Below, one piece after another: positions 9,154-18,256 of a DNA stretch of 64,000 nucleotides. The notes under the pieces are model-generated. The model had not been told where the DNA came from and did no database searches. It worked only from the letters and a program-made list of their open reading frames with translations. The position numbers and the translations under genes were made by a program. Position 1 is the first letter of the stretch; every line of letters starts with the position of its first letter. This stretch comes from Pseudomonas oligotrophica (GTDB lineage: Bacteria; Pseudomonadota; Gammaproteobacteria; Pseudomonadales; Pseudomonadaceae): NCBI RefSeq assembly GCF_021726475.1, contig NZ_JAKJRU010000003.1, forward strand, positions 1-64,000. The letters are read 5' to 3'.

Positions 9154-10251
9154 ATGATCAAGACGCCGTACTACCTCATCGACAAACAGAAGCTGCTGGT
9201 CAACCTGGAGAAGATCGCCTACGTGCGCGAGCACTCCGGGGCCAAGGCGCTGCTGGCGCTGAAATGCTTCGCCACCTGGTCGGTGTTCGATCTGATGCAG
9301 CAGTACATGGACGGCACCACCTCGTCGTCGCTGTACGAGCTCAAGCTCGGCCGGCAGAAGTTCGCGGGCGAGACCCATGCCTACAGCGTGGCCTGGGCGG
9401 ACGACGAGATCGGCGAGATGGTCGCCAACTGCGACAAGATCATCTTCAACTCCATCGGCCAGCTCGAGCGTTTCGCCGAGGCGACCGAGGGCACCATCCG
9501 CGGCCTGCGCGTCAACCCGCAGGTGAGCAGCTCGGACTACCTGCTGGCCGACCCGGCGCGGCCGTTCAGTCGCCTGGGCGAGCACGATCCGGCAAAGATC
9601 GAGGCGGTGATCGGCAAGATCAGCGGCTTCATGTTCCACAACAACTGCGAGAACGCGAGCTTCGAGCTGTTCGACCAGATGCTGAGCACCATCGAGGAGC
9701 GCTTCGGCCATCTGCTCGAGCAGGTCGAGTGGGTCAGCCTTGGCGGCGGCATCCATTTCACCGGCGAAGGCTATCCGCTGGATGCCTTCTGCGCGCGGCT
9801 CAAGGCCTTCTCGGAAAGGTTCGGCGTGCAGGTCTACCTGGAGCCCGGCGAAGCGGCGATCACCCTGAGCGCCTCGCTGGAAGTGACGGTGCTCGACACC
9901 CTGTACAACGGCAAGAATCTCGCGGTGGTCGACAGCTCGATCGAGGCGCACATGCTCGACCTGCTGATCTACCGCCTCAACGCCAAGATGGCGCCCTCAG
10001 GCGGCGAGCACAGCTGGATGGTGTGCGGCAAGTCCTGCCTGGCCGGCGACATCTTCGGCGAATACCAATTCGATCGTCCGCTGGCCATCGGCGATCGGCT
10101 GTCGTTCATCGATGCGGCAGGCTACACCATGGTCAAGAAGAACTGGTTCAACGGCCTGAAAATGCCGTCCATCGTGGTGAAGCAGCTCGACGGCAGCGTC
10201 GAGCTGGTTCGTGAGTTCACTTTCGACGACTACCTGTCCAGCCTTTCCTGA
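9154..10251 (+). CDS. nspC: Carboxynorspermidine/carboxyspermidine decarboxylase
   Basis: This 365-residue PLP-dependent fold III decarboxylase starts at the ATG at 9154 (MIKTPYYLID). The PLP lysine is in ALKCFATW (about residue 37), and further family blocks are VNPQVSSSDYLLADP, the GGGIHFTGEGY loop, EPGEAA, and CGKSCLAGD with the second active-site cysteine. It decarboxylates carboxyspermidine or carboxynorspermidine to the triamine. The dehydrogenase that makes the carboxylated precursor is the next gene, 30 bases downstream, so the two form a complete two-step route independent of SpeD/SpeE. Confidence 0.9.
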   Translation: MIKTPYYLIDKQKLLVNLEKIAYVREHSGAKALLALKCFATWSVFDLMQQYMDGTTSSSLYELKLGRQKFAGETHAYSVAWADDEIGEMVANCDKIIFNSIGQLERFAEATEGTIRGLRVNPQVSSSDYLLADPARPFSRLGEHDPAKIEAVIGKISGFMFHNNCENASFELFDQMLSTIEERFGHLLEQVEWVSLGGGIHFTGEGYPLDAFCARLKAFSERFGVQVYLEPGEAAITLSASLEVTVLDTLYNGKNLAVVDSSIEAHMLDLLIYRLNAKMAPSGGEHSWMVCGKSCLAGDIFGEYQFDRPLAIGDRLSFIDAAGYTMVKKNWFNGLKMPSIVVKQLDGSVELVREFTFDDYLSSLS

Positions 10252-10281
10252 GGCCGGACAGCTTAAGGAGCGATTCGCAAA

Positions 10282-11520
10282 TTGAAGAAAAACGTTCTTA
10301 TCATTGGTGCAGGAGGTGTCGCCAAGGTGGTGGCCCATAAGTGCGCGCAGCACAACGACGAACTCGGTCGTATTGCTATCGCGTCGCGCAACATCTCCAA
10401 ATGCCAGGCCATCATCGACAGCGTGCAAGCCAAGGGCGGGCTGAAGCAGCCCGGCGAAATCAAGGCCTATGCGCTGGACGCCATGGACGTGGAAGCGACC
10501 AAGGCACTGATTCGTGAAACCGAATCGCAGATCGTCATCAATGTCGGCTCTGCCTTCCTCAACATGTCCGTGCTGCGCGCTTGCATCGACACCGGCGCCG
10601 CGTATCTCGATACCGCGATCCACGAAGAGCCGGGCAAGATCTGCGAAACGCCGCCGTGGTATGGCAACTACGAGTGGAAGCACCTGGCCGAATGCCAGGA
10701 AAAGGGCATCACCGCCATCCTCGGAACCGGCTTCGACCCGGGCGTGGTCAACGCCTATGCCGCCCTCGCGCAGCAGGAATACTTCGACAAGATCGAGTCG
10801 ATCGACATCCTCGACGTCAACGCCGGTTCCCACGGCAAGTATTTCGCCACCAATTTCGACCCGGAAATCAATTTCCGCGAATTCACCGGTCAGGTTTACA
10901 GCTGGCAGAACAGCCAGTGGACGACCAACCGCATGTTCGAGGTCAAACGCACCGACGACCTGCCGGTCGTGGGTGAACAGAGCCTCTACCTGACCGGTCA
11001 TGACGAGGTGCACTCGCTCTCCAAGCACCTCGACGTGCCGAACATCCGCTTCTGGATGAGCTTCGGCGAGCATTACATCAACGTCTTCACCGTGCTGAAG
11101 AACCTCGGCCTGCTCTCCGAGCAGCCGGTGCGCACCGCCGAAGGCCTGGAAGTGGTCCCGCTCAAGGTGGTCAAGGCCGTATTGCCTGATCCCGCCTCGC
11201 TGGCGCCGGGCTACACCGGCAAGACCTGCATCGGCGACCTGGTCAAGGGCACCAAGGATGGCCAGCCGCGCGAGCTGTTCATCTACAACGTGGCCGACCA
11301 TGAAGAGGCCTACGCCGAGACCGACAGCCAGGGCATTTCCTACACCGCCGGCGTGCCGCCGGTCGCCGCCGCGCTGCTGATCGCCCGTGGCGAGTGGGAT
11401 GCCAAGCGCATGGTCAACGTCGAAGAACTGCCGGCACAGCCGTTCCTCAAGCTGCTCGATGTCATGGGCCTGCCGACCCGGATCAAAGACGAGCGCGGCG
11501 ACCGCCCCTGGGATCAGTAA
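10282..11520 (+). CDS. Carboxynorspermidine/carboxyspermidine dehydrogenase (saccharopine dehydrogenase family)
   Basis: This 412-residue protein begins at a TTG (10282) with AAGGAG 11 bases upstream. The N-terminus is a Rossmann fold (VLIIGAGGVAKVVAHK), and the rest matches the saccharopine-dehydrogenase-like CASDH/CANSDH family (ILGTGFDPGVVNAYAALA, DVNAGSHGKYFATNFDPE). It condenses aspartate semialdehyde with putrescine or diaminopropane using NADPH. Together with nspC it forms the alternative spermidine/norspermidine pathway. A strong terminator follows. Confidence 0.9.
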   Translation: MKKNVLIIGAGGVAKVVAHKCAQHNDELGRIAIASRNISKCQAIIDSVQAKGGLKQPGEIKAYALDAMDVEATKALIRETESQIVINVGSAFLNMSVLRACIDTGAAYLDTAIHEEPGKICETPPWYGNYEWKHLAECQEKGITAILGTGFDPGVVNAYAALAQQEYFDKIESIDILDVNAGSHGKYFATNFDPEINFREFTGQVYSWQNSQWTTNRMFEVKRTDDLPVVGEQSLYLTGHDEVHSLSKHLDVPNIRFWMSFGEHYINVFTVLKNLGLLSEQPVRTAEGLEVVPLKVVKAVLPDPASLAPGYTGKTCIGDLVKGTKDGQPRELFIYNVADHEEAYAETDSQGISYTAGVPPVAAALLIARGEWDAKRMVNVEELPAQPFLKLLDVMGLPTRIKDERGDRPWDQ

Positions 11521-11550
11521 CCCAGCGACGAGCTGCACGTGAGAACGAAA

Positions 11551-11580
11551 GGCCCCGCTGCTCTGTTAGCGGGGCCTTTT
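11551..11580 (+). terminator. Terminator of the polyamine operon
   Basis: The GGCCCCGCT / AGCGGGGCC stem (11551-11559 and 11568-11576) ends directly in TTTT, 31 bases after the stop codon of the dehydrogenase gene. Confidence 0.85.
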
Positions 11581-11599
11581 ACTTTGTCCGCTGCGCGGC

Positions 11600-11723
11600 G
11601 GTGGATGTAAAAAGCGACATCCACCCTACGGCCAACGTGGGCGTTCGTAGGGTGGAAAACGCCGAAGGCTTTTCCACCGAGGGGGAACGCTGGTGGAAAA
11701 CGCTTCGCGGTTTTCCACCCTAC
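11600..11723. repeat. REP-like hairpin cluster upstream of leuA
   Basis: There are three related hairpins: ggtggatgt...acatccaccctac (11600-11629), gtagggtggaaaa...ttttccacc (11647-11678) and ggtggaaaa...ttttccaccctac (11692-11723). With the terminator before it, this accounts for most of the 318-base gap between the dehydrogenase gene and leuA. The remaining 115 bases before leuA show only the ribosome binding site region (gaggaaccccct). Confidence 0.8.
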
Positions 11724-11838
11724 GCGACGACAACCCAAGCCAAACGCAGCTGCGCCTTCCCGCCCCGTCCATTTCACGCGACAATCCGTCCACTCAGGCG
11801 CCCCATGAGAGGCGCCCGGCAGCCGTGAGGAACCCCCT

Positions 11839-13383
11839 ATGAGCAGCAACGATCGCGTCATCATCTTCGACACCACCCTGCGCGACGGCGAGCAGAGCCC
11901 CGGCGCGTCCATGACCGGTGAGGAAAAGCTGCGCATCGCCCGCGCGCTGGAGCGGCTGAAGGTAGACGTGATCGAGGCGGGCTTCGCCATCGCCAGCCCC
12001 GGTGACTTCGCCGCGGTGAAGCTGGTCGCCGACAACATCAAGGACAGCACCGTGTGCAGCCTGGCGCGCGCCGTCGATGCCGATATCGAACGCGCCGCCG
12101 AAGCGCTGGCCGGCGCCAACTCCGGGCGCATCCACACCTTTATCGCCACCAGCCCGATCCACATGCAGTACAAGCTGCGCATGCAGCCGGACCAGGTGGT
12201 CGAGCAGGCGGTGCGCGCCGTGAAGAAGGCGCGCAGCCTGTGCGCCGACGTGGAGTTTTCCTGCGAGGATGCCGGGCGTTCGGAGATCGATTTCCTCTGC
12301 CGCATCATCGAGGCCGCGATCGACGCCGGCGCGCGCACCATCAATATCCCGGACACCGTCGGCTATGCGATTCCGCACCAGTACGCCGACACCATCCGCC
12401 AGCTGCTCGAGCGCATCCCCAATGCCGACAAGGCCGTGTTCTCCGTGCACTGCCATAACGACCTGGGTCTGGCCGTGGCCAACTCCCTCGCGGCAGTGGT
12501 GGCCGGTGCGCGGCAGGTGGAATGCACCATCAACGGCCTCGGCGAGCGTGCCGGCAACGCCGCGCTGGAAGAGATCGTCATGGCGATCAAGACCCGCCAG
12601 GACCTGCTCGGCGTGCATACCCGCATCGAGACCGAACACATCCTCGCCGCCTCGCGCCTGGTCTCGGGCATCACCGGCTTTCCGGTGCAGCCGAACAAGG
12701 CCATCGTCGGCGCCAACGCCTTCGCCCACGAGTCGGGCATCCACCAGGACGGCGTGCTCAAGCACCGCGAGACCTACGAGATCATGTCCGCCCAGTCGGT
12801 CGGCTGGAACGCCAACAAGATGGTCATGGGCAAGCACTCCGGCCGCGCCGCGTTCCGTTCGCGCCTGGAGGAGCTGGGCATCGTGCTGGAAGGCGACGAG
12901 CTGAACGCCGCCTTTGCCCGCTTCAAGGAGCTGGCCGACAAGAAACACGAGATTTTCGACGAAGACCTGCAGGCGCTGGTCTCCGACACCCTCGCCGACG
13001 AGGCACCCGAGCACTTCAAGCTGGCCAGCCTGGAGGTGACCAGCAGGACCGGCACCACGCCCGAAGCGAAGCTGGTGCTCAGCGTCGATGGCGCGGAGCG
13101 CCGCGCCGAGGCTCAGGGTTCCGGCCCGGTGGACGCGACCTTCAAGGCCATCGAGACGGTCGCCAATTCCGGTGCCACGCTGCAGCTTTACTCGGTCAAC
13201 GCCATCACCCAGGGCACCGATTCCCAGGGCGAGGTGACCGTGCGGCTGGAGAAGGGCGGGCGCATCGTCAACGGCAACGGCGCCGACACGGACATCGTCG
13301 TCGCCTCGGCCAAGGCCTACCTCAACGCGCTGAACCTGATGCAGGTCGGCGCCAAGGCGCATCCGCAGGTGGAAGGCGTTTGA
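11839..13383 (+). CDS. leuA: 2-isopropylmalate synthase
   Basis: This 514-residue protein is of the E. coli-like LeuA class. The N-terminal TIM-barrel motif ([13 protein letters not shown]) and the metal/substrate signatures ([25 protein letters not shown]) are present. The C-terminal regulatory domain occupies about residues 390-514. It condenses acetyl-CoA with 2-oxoisovalerate, the first step of leucine synthesis. No leader peptide or attenuator was seen upstream. The stop codon overlaps a TTG start of the next gene (TTGA), suggesting coupled translation with holD. Confidence 0.92.
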   Translation: MSSNDRVIIFDTTLRDGEQSPGASMTGEEKLRIARALERLKVDVIEAGFAIASPGDFAAVKLVADNIKDSTVCSLARAVDADIERAAEALAGANSGRIHTFIATSPIHMQYKLRMQPDQVVEQAVRAVKKARSLCADVEFSCEDAGRSEIDFLCRIIEAAIDAGARTINIPDTVGYAIPHQYADTIRQLLERIPNADKAVFSVHCHNDLGLAVANSLAAVVAGARQVECTINGLGERAGNAALEEIVMAIKTRQDLLGVHTRIETEHILAASRLVSGITGFPVQPNKAIVGANAFAHESGIHQDGVLKHRETYEIMSAQSVGWNANKMVMGKHSGRAAFRSRLEELGIVLEGDELNAAFARFKELADKKHEIFDEDLQALVSDTLADEAPEHFKLASLEVTSRTGTTPEAKLVLSVDGAERRAEAQGSGPVDATFKAIETVANSGATLQLYSVNAITQGTDSQGEVTVRLEKGGRIVNGNGADTDIVVASAKAYLNALNLMQVGAKAHPQVEGV

Positions 13384-14180
13384 TCAGCGAAACCCGGCGT
13401 CGGGCCTACCTCGACGCCATGCAGGTGGCCAGCTGGCTGCCGCGTACGGAACTGCCGTTCGCCGCGCCCTCGCGGTTGCACCTGCTCGAGCCCCTGGCGC
13501 CCGCCGACCCGGTGGCGCTACCGGCGCCGACGCCAGCTGTCGTCTCAGCTTCCGTCGCCGAGCCGGCGGGTGCTGCGCAGGCCGCGACGGCGGCACGTCC
13601 GCGTGTGCACCTGCCCGAGCCGGCCAAGGCCGAGCCAGTCGAAGAGCCCAGCGTCGCCGCTGCGCCGGTGCAGCCGAGCGAGCCGCCGCCGCGCTTCGCC
13701 CTGCAGTTGCTGCGTGCCGGCAGCGTGCTGCTGCTGGTGGAGCTGCCGACGGGCGAACCCTTCCAGAGCCGCGACCCGGCCTACATCCTGCTCAAGGACA
13801 TCCTGCGCGCGGCCCGGCTGCCGGACAGCCCGCAGCAGGTCGGCGATGGCGAGCCGATCCGCTGGCCGTTGCTGCACAAGGGCAGTCTCGACCAGGGCGC
13901 CGAGGCTGCGCGCGACTATGTGCAGGGCGTGCTGATGGTCGAACTCGAGCAGATGGGTTGCGATTGCATCTGGCTGGTCGGCCGCCCGGCGCTGCGCTAC
14001 GCCGGCGAGGCGGACGAGCAGGCGCTGTGCCGCGAGCTGGCCATCGAGGGCATCGGCCAGGCGCTGGCGCTGCCGGGGCTGGAACAGTTGATGGAGGACC
14101 CGGCGAGCAAGGCGCAGCTCTGGCGCGCGCTGCGCCGTAGCATGTCGCGCTGGAGCATAGGGGCTGAGTCGTCTCGATGA
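13380..14180 (+). CDS. holD: DNA polymerase III psi subunit, cryptic pseudomonad type
   Basis: This 266-residue protein begins at a TTG overlapping the leuA stop (TTGA). Features in order: a short conserved-looking N-terminal helix ([18 protein letters not shown], about residues 6-23), a roughly 60-residue Ala/Pro/Val-rich linker (about 40-100), and a globular C-terminal domain of about 150 residues. It overlaps rimI by four bases, as holD does in E. coli. From memory, the homologue in this position in P. aeruginosa (PA4679) was shown biochemically to be psi, which bridges chi and the clamp loader. The call rests on that synteny and domain plan, since sequence similarity to enteric HolD is very low. 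Confidence 0.7.
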   Translation: MISETRRRAYLDAMQVASWLPRTELPFAAPSRLHLLEPLAPADPVALPAPTPAVVSASVAEPAGAAQAATAARPRVHLPEPAKAEPVEEPSVAAAPVQPSEPPPRFALQLLRAGSVLLLVELPTGEPFQSRDPAYILLKDILRAARLPDSPQQVGDGEPIRWPLLHKGSLDQGAEAARDYVQGVLMVELEQMGCDCIWLVGRPALRYAGEADEQALCRELAIEGIGQALALPGLEQLMEDPASKAQLWRALRRSMSRWSIGAESSR

Positions 14181-14629
14181 GTGAAGCTGTTACCTTCCGC
14201 CCGATGACCGAGGCGGATCTCGATGCCGTGCTGAAGATCGAATACGCCGCCTTCAGCCACCCCTGGACGCGCGGCATCTTTACCGATGCGCTGAGCGCCT
14301 ACGAATGCTGGGTGATGTTCGAGGGCCAGCAGCAGGTCGGCCACGGGGTGATCAACGTCATCCTCGACGAGGCGCACCTGCTCAATATCACCGTCAAGCC
14401 GCAGAGCCAGGGCCGCGGGCTGGGCCTGCGCCTGCTTGAGCACCTGATGCAACGCGCCGGCGAGCGCGGTGGCCGCGAATGCTTCCTCGAGGTGCGCGAG
14501 AGCAACGTGGCGGCCTACCGGCTCTACGAGCGCTACGGCTTCAACGAGGTCGGCCGCCGCCGCGGCTACTACCCCTCGGCCGACGGTCGCGAGGATGCGC
14601 TGGTGATGGCCTGCACGCTGCTGGATTGA
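14177..14629 (+). CDS. rimI: Ribosomal protein S18 alanine N-acetyltransferase
   Basis: This 150-residue GNAT acetyltransferase has the acetyl-CoA pyrophosphate loop QSQGRGLGLRLLE (about residue 77) and the C-terminal RimI pattern ESNVAAYRLYERYGFNEVGRRRGYY. RimI acetylates the N-terminal alanine of ribosomal protein S18. Its ATG overlaps the holD stop, the same pairing as in E. coli. The stop codon directly abuts the stop of the convergent acidic gene, with no room for a terminator between them. Confidence 0.92.
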   Translation: MSEAVTFRPMTEADLDAVLKIEYAAFSHPWTRGIFTDALSAYECWVMFEGQQQVGHGVINVILDEAHLLNITVKPQSQGRGLGLRLLEHLMQRAGERGGRECFLEVRESNVAAYRLYERYGFNEVGRRRGYYPSADGREDALVMACTLLD

Positions 14630-15193
14630 TTACGCCCCGGGGCGCTTGTCGCGGCCCGAGTCCAGCGGCGCGTCGCCCTCCAGTTCGTCGTCCGACAGCA
14701 CCTCGGTATCTTCCTCCAGCACGCTGTCGTCGCTCTGCAGCACGGCGCTGCCGCCGCTGAGCCCGGTGTCGGCGTCGCCGTCGGCCGGGCCGTCCCAGGG
14801 CTTGCCATCCAGCGGGTCGTAGCGACCCTGCTCGGCCTCGTCCAGGTTCACGTCCGCACCGATGCGGTGCTCGGAGACCACGCTCAGGTCGCGGTCGGCC
14901 GGCCCGGCCGGGCCACGCTCGGCGGGCGAGCGTGCGCCGTCGTCGGGAATCAGGGTTTCCGGGGCAAGGTCGTCGAGGGTGGTGTCCCCGTCGGGGACCT
15001 CGCCCGCAGTCATGCCGGCCTCGGCCACGCGCTCAGGCGGGTAGAGGGCATCGGCTTCCTCGTCGGGCAGCGGATCGCCGATGCGCCCCTTGCGCTCGTC
15101 CTTGCGCGCACTGAAATCCAGCGGCGGCACCGAGCCGATGCGGTCTTCGGTGTCGTCGATCTCGGTCGGCGTATAAGGCTTGCGGTCGCTCAT
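14630..15193 (-). CDS. Highly acidic, probably disordered protein of unknown function
   Basis: I do not recognise this 187-residue protein. It is very rich in Asp, Glu, Gly and Pro (for example SVLEEDTEVLSDDELEGD near the end), lacks cysteine, and has few aromatic or long hydrophobic stretches, with no signal peptide or membrane helix. It is likely intrinsically disordered. The start is well supported by AGGAGG seven bases before the ATG. It sits convergently behind rimI, stop codon to stop codon. A similar anonymous gene may occur next to rimI in other pseudomonads, but I cannot confirm this. Confidence 0.75.
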   Translation of the reverse strand: MSDRKPYTPTEIDDTEDRIGSVPPLDFSARKDERKGRIGDPLPDEEADALYPPERVAEAGMTAGEVPDGDTTLDDLAPETLIPDDGARSPAERGPAGPADRDLSVVSEHRIGADVNLDEAEQGRYDPLDGKPWDGPADGDADTGLSGGSAVLQSDDSVLEEDTEVLSDDELEGDAPLDSGRDKRPGA

Positions 15194-15256
15194 GGAACAC
15201 CTCCTGCGGGCAGTGGGGTCGTGCAGTTGTGACCGGCCCCGCCGGGTAAGATTCAG

Positions 15257-15295
15257 GCCTGCCGCCCGGTGGCCGGGCCTGGCCGGGCGGCAGGC
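15257..15295. repeat. Perfect 13-bp inverted repeat upstream of otsB
   Basis: The arms gcctgccgcccgg (15257-15269) and its exact complement (15283-15295) flank a 13-base GC-rich loop. There is no T-run, so it is not an ordinary terminator. It lies between the divergent acidic gene and otsB, 50 bases before the otsB start. Confidence 0.7.
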
Positions 15296-15344
15296 TGCGC
15301 AATAAGCTCAGAACCACCGGAGGCACACAGGGGTCGTAACATTC

Positions 15345-16133
15345 ATGAACGAATCCTCTTGCGAGCTTGTGCAGCGCGCCGCGCGTTGCGCGTTCTTCTT
15401 CGATGTCGATGGCACGCTGGCCGATATCCAGCCCCGCCCCGACGACGTATTCATTCCCCCGCCGATCCTGCTGGCGCTGGCCGACCTGCATCGCCAGGGC
15501 GTTCCGGTGGCGGTGATTTCCGGGCGGCCGCTGGCGCAGCTCGACGGCCTGCTGTTTCCCCTGCGCCTGCCGGCCGCCGGCATCCATGGCGCCGAACGGC
15601 GAACCGCTGACGGCATCTTCGTGCAGGCCGAGCTGGACCGCGCGCTGCTGGCCGATATCGAGCAGGAGCTGAGCGATGCCTGCGCCGCGCACCCGGGCCT
15701 GCGCCTGGAGAACAAGGGCATCGCCTTCGCCTTGCACTTTCGCGAGGCGCCGCAGCTGGAGCCCGTCGCCCAGGCCCTGGCCGACGATTTTGTCGCGCGC
15801 TACGGGCATGCCCTGACGCTGCAGCCGGGTAAGTGCGTGTTCGAGCTCAAGCCGCGCGGTGCGAGCAAGGGTGAGGTGATCCGCGCCTTCATGGGCGAGG
15901 CACCGTTCCGCGGCCGGCTGCCGGTGTTTATCGGTGACGACCTGACCGACGAAGCCGGTTTCGAGGCCGTCAATGCGCTGGGCGGCGTCTCGGTGAAGGT
16001 AGGGCAGGGGCCGACGGTCGCCCGCGAGCGGCTGGCCGACGTGGCCGCGGTGGGCGACTGGCTGCAGCGGCTGGCCGCCACCCTGCCAGGCGCGTCGATC
16101 GTTCAACCGGAACAGAAGCGAGAAACTCGATGA
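15345..16133 (+). CDS. otsB: Trehalose-6-phosphate phosphatase
   Basis: This 262-residue HAD-superfamily phosphatase has motif I FFDVDGTLADIQ (nucleophile Asp near residue 20), motif II VISGRPLAQLD, a motif III lysine in the RGASKGEVI region, and motif IV FIGDDLTDEAGF. It converts trehalose-6-phosphate to trehalose, an osmoprotectant. Its TGA overlaps the otsA ATG by four bases, giving the usual otsBA pair. Confidence 0.93.
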   Translation: MNESSCELVQRAARCAFFFDVDGTLADIQPRPDDVFIPPPILLALADLHRQGVPVAVISGRPLAQLDGLLFPLRLPAAGIHGAERRTADGIFVQAELDRALLADIEQELSDACAAHPGLRLENKGIAFALHFREAPQLEPVAQALADDFVARYGHALTLQPGKCVFELKPRGASKGEVIRAFMGEAPFRGRLPVFIGDDLTDEAGFEAVNALGGVSVKVGQGPTVARERLADVAAVGDWLQRLAATLPGASIVQPEQKRETR

Positions 16134-17530
16134 GCCGTCTAATTGTGGTTTCCAACCGCGTGGCGCCGATCCGCGCCGGCAAGGTCGCTGCCGGCGGCCT
16201 GGCGGTGGGCGTCTACGATGCCTTGCGCCAGTCCGGTGGCATCTGGTTCGGCTGGAGCGGTGATGTCGGCGCCTCCCCCCAGGTACAGAGCGAGACCGTC
16301 GGCAACATCACCTACGTCACCCTGGGCCTGACCAAGCGCGACTACGACCAGTATTACCGCGGCTTTTCCAACGCGACCCTGTGGCCGATCTTCCACTACC
16401 GCATCGACCTCGCGCGCTACAACCGCGAGGAGTACGACGGCTACCGGCGGGTCAACGCGATGCTCGCCGAGAAGCTCAAGCCGCTGCTCAAGCCCGACGA
16501 CATCATCTGGATCCACGACTACCACCTGATCCCCTTCGCCGAGGCCTGTCGCCAGCTGGGCATCCGCAACCGCATCGGCTTCTTCCTGCACATCCCGTTT
16601 CCGCCGCCGGAAATCCTCACCGTCATCCCGCCGCACAACGAGCTGCTCAAGACGCTCTGCTACTACGACCTCATCGGCTTCCAGACCGAGACCGACCGCC
16701 TGGCCTTCCAGGACTACGTCACCCGCGAGGTGCGCGGCGTCATCGAGGCGGACGGCAGCCTGACCGCCTACGGGCAGAACTTTCGCGCCGGCGTCTATCC
16801 GATCGGCGTGGTGCCCGACGAGATCGCCCAGCTGGCCGAGGGCTACAAGGGGCGCACCCATCCGATGCGCCGCGCCAGCGACCGCCGCCGGCAGACCATC
16901 ATCGCGGTCGACCGGCTGGACTATTCCAAGGGGCTGGTCGAGCGCTTCCGGGCCTACGAGAGCTTCCTCGACAACTACCCCGAGCATCGCAACAACGTCG
17001 AGTTCCTGCAGATCGCACCGACCTCGCGCTCAGACGTGCGCACCTACCAGCACATCCGCGAGCAGCTGGAAAGCCAGGCCGGGCACCTGAATGGCCGCCT
17101 CTCGGACCTCGACTGGACGCCGTTGCACTACCTCAACAAGAGCTACGACCGCCGGGTGCTGATGGGCCTGTTCCGCCAGGCCGACATCGGCTTCGTCACC
17201 CCGCTGCGCGACGGCATGAACCTGGTGGCCAAGGAATACGTTGCCGCACAGAACCCTGACGACCCGGGCGTACTGGTGCTGTCGCGCTTCGCCGGCGCGG
17301 CGCGCGAGCTGACCTCGGCGCTGATCGTCAACCCGTACGACTGCATCGGCATGGCCGAGGCGCTCGACCGTGCGCTGCGCATGCCACTGGCCGAGCGCCG
17401 CGACCGCCACGCGCACATGATGCGGGCCATCCGCGCCGCCGACCTGGACGCCTGGCGCGACAACTTCCTGCGTGACCTGCGTTCCTTTGTCTCACGGCCG
17501 AAAGGTAGAGCCCAGGCCGCCGCCAGCTAG
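16130..17530 (+). CDS. otsA: Alpha,alpha-trehalose-phosphate synthase (UDP-forming)
   Basis: This 466-residue GT20 glycosyltransferase has an N-terminal start typical of OtsA ([13 protein letters not shown]), a glycine-rich UDP-glucose loop ([11 protein letters not shown]), [21 protein letters not shown], a catalytic-site region with VDRLDYSKG, and [18 protein letters not shown] near residue 365. It joins UDP-glucose and glucose-6-phosphate. It is translationally coupled to otsB. Confidence 0.95.
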   Translation: MSRLIVVSNRVAPIRAGKVAAGGLAVGVYDALRQSGGIWFGWSGDVGASPQVQSETVGNITYVTLGLTKRDYDQYYRGFSNATLWPIFHYRIDLARYNREEYDGYRRVNAMLAEKLKPLLKPDDIIWIHDYHLIPFAEACRQLGIRNRIGFFLHIPFPPPEILTVIPPHNELLKTLCYYDLIGFQTETDRLAFQDYVTREVRGVIEADGSLTAYGQNFRAGVYPIGVVPDEIAQLAEGYKGRTHPMRRASDRRRQTIIAVDRLDYSKGLVERFRAYESFLDNYPEHRNNVEFLQIAPTSRSDVRTYQHIREQLESQAGHLNGRLSDLDWTPLHYLNKSYDRRVLMGLFRQADIGFVTPLRDGMNLVAKEYVAAQNPDDPGVLVLSRFAGAARELTSALIVNPYDCIGMAEALDRALRMPLAERRDRHAHMMRAIRAADLDAWRDNFLRDLRSFVSRPKGRAQAAAS

Positions 17531-17611
17531 CCCTGTGGAGGTACTCCTCCTGCGGGGTCGACACGGGCTCTAGTACAGTGCGGCATCTGTCGCACTGTCT
17601 TGGGGATGACC

Positions 17612-18256
17612 ATGAACGATCTGGATCAGCTGTTAGAGAACAACCGGCACTGGGCCGAGGCAATCAAGCAGGAAGACCCGGAATTCTTCGAGAAACTCGC
17701 CCGCCAGCAGGTGCCCGAGTACCTGTGGATCGGCTGTTCCGACGCCCGCGTGCCGGCCAACGAGATCGTCGGCCTGCTGCCCGGCGAGCTGTTCGTCCAT
17801 CGCAACGTGGCCAACGTGGTGCTGCAGACGGACCTCAACTGCCTCTCGGTGATCCAGTTCGCCGTCGACGTGCTCAAGGTCCGGCACATCCTGGTCACCG
17901 GCCATTATGGTTGCGGCGGCGTGCGTGCCTCGATGCGCGACGAGCAGCTGGGCCTCATCGATGGCTGGCTGCGCAGCATTCGCGACCTCTACCACGAGCA
18001 CTACGACGAGATCGCCGCGCTGCCCGACGAGGAGAGCAAGCTCAACCGGATGTGCGAGCTCAACGTCATCCAGCAGGTGGCCAATGTCAGCCACACCAAT
18101 ATCGTTCAGAATGCCTGGCACCGCGGCCAACCGCTCTCCATCCATGGCTGCATCTACGGAATCAAGGACGGCCTTTGGAAGACTCTCGACGTCACCATCA
18201 GCAGCCCGGAGCAGCTTCCGGCGCAATACCGGCTCCGCCCGCGACGACCGCTCTGA
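17612..18256 (+). CDS. can: Beta-class carbonic anhydrase
   Basis: This 214-residue protein carries the beta-CA zinc and catalytic residues in CSDARVPANEI (Cys about 42, Asp 44, Arg 46) and GHYGCGGV (His about 98, Cys about 101). It interconverts CO2 and bicarbonate. I chose the third in-frame start (ATG at 17612, MNDLDQLLENN) because GGGG lies just 5 bases upstream and homologues begin this way; the TTG at 17600 and ATG at 17606 lack spacing for a ribosome binding site. It overlaps the next gene. Confidence 0.92.
   Translation: MNDLDQLLENNRHWAEAIKQEDPEFFEKLARQQVPEYLWIGCSDARVPANEIVGLLPGELFVHRNVANVVLQTDLNCLSVIQFAVDVLKVRHILVTGHYGCGGVRASMRDEQLGLIDGWLRSIRDLYHEHYDEIAALPDEESKLNRMCELNVIQQVANVSHTNIVQNAWHRGQPLSIHGCIYGIKDGLWKTLDVTISSPEQLPAQYRLRPRRPL

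Noticed and set aside
11521..11838. Leucine-responsive leader or T-box upstream of leuA
   Set aside because: No run of leucine codons in a short ORF and no T-box motif; the gap is filled by a terminator and REP hairpins.
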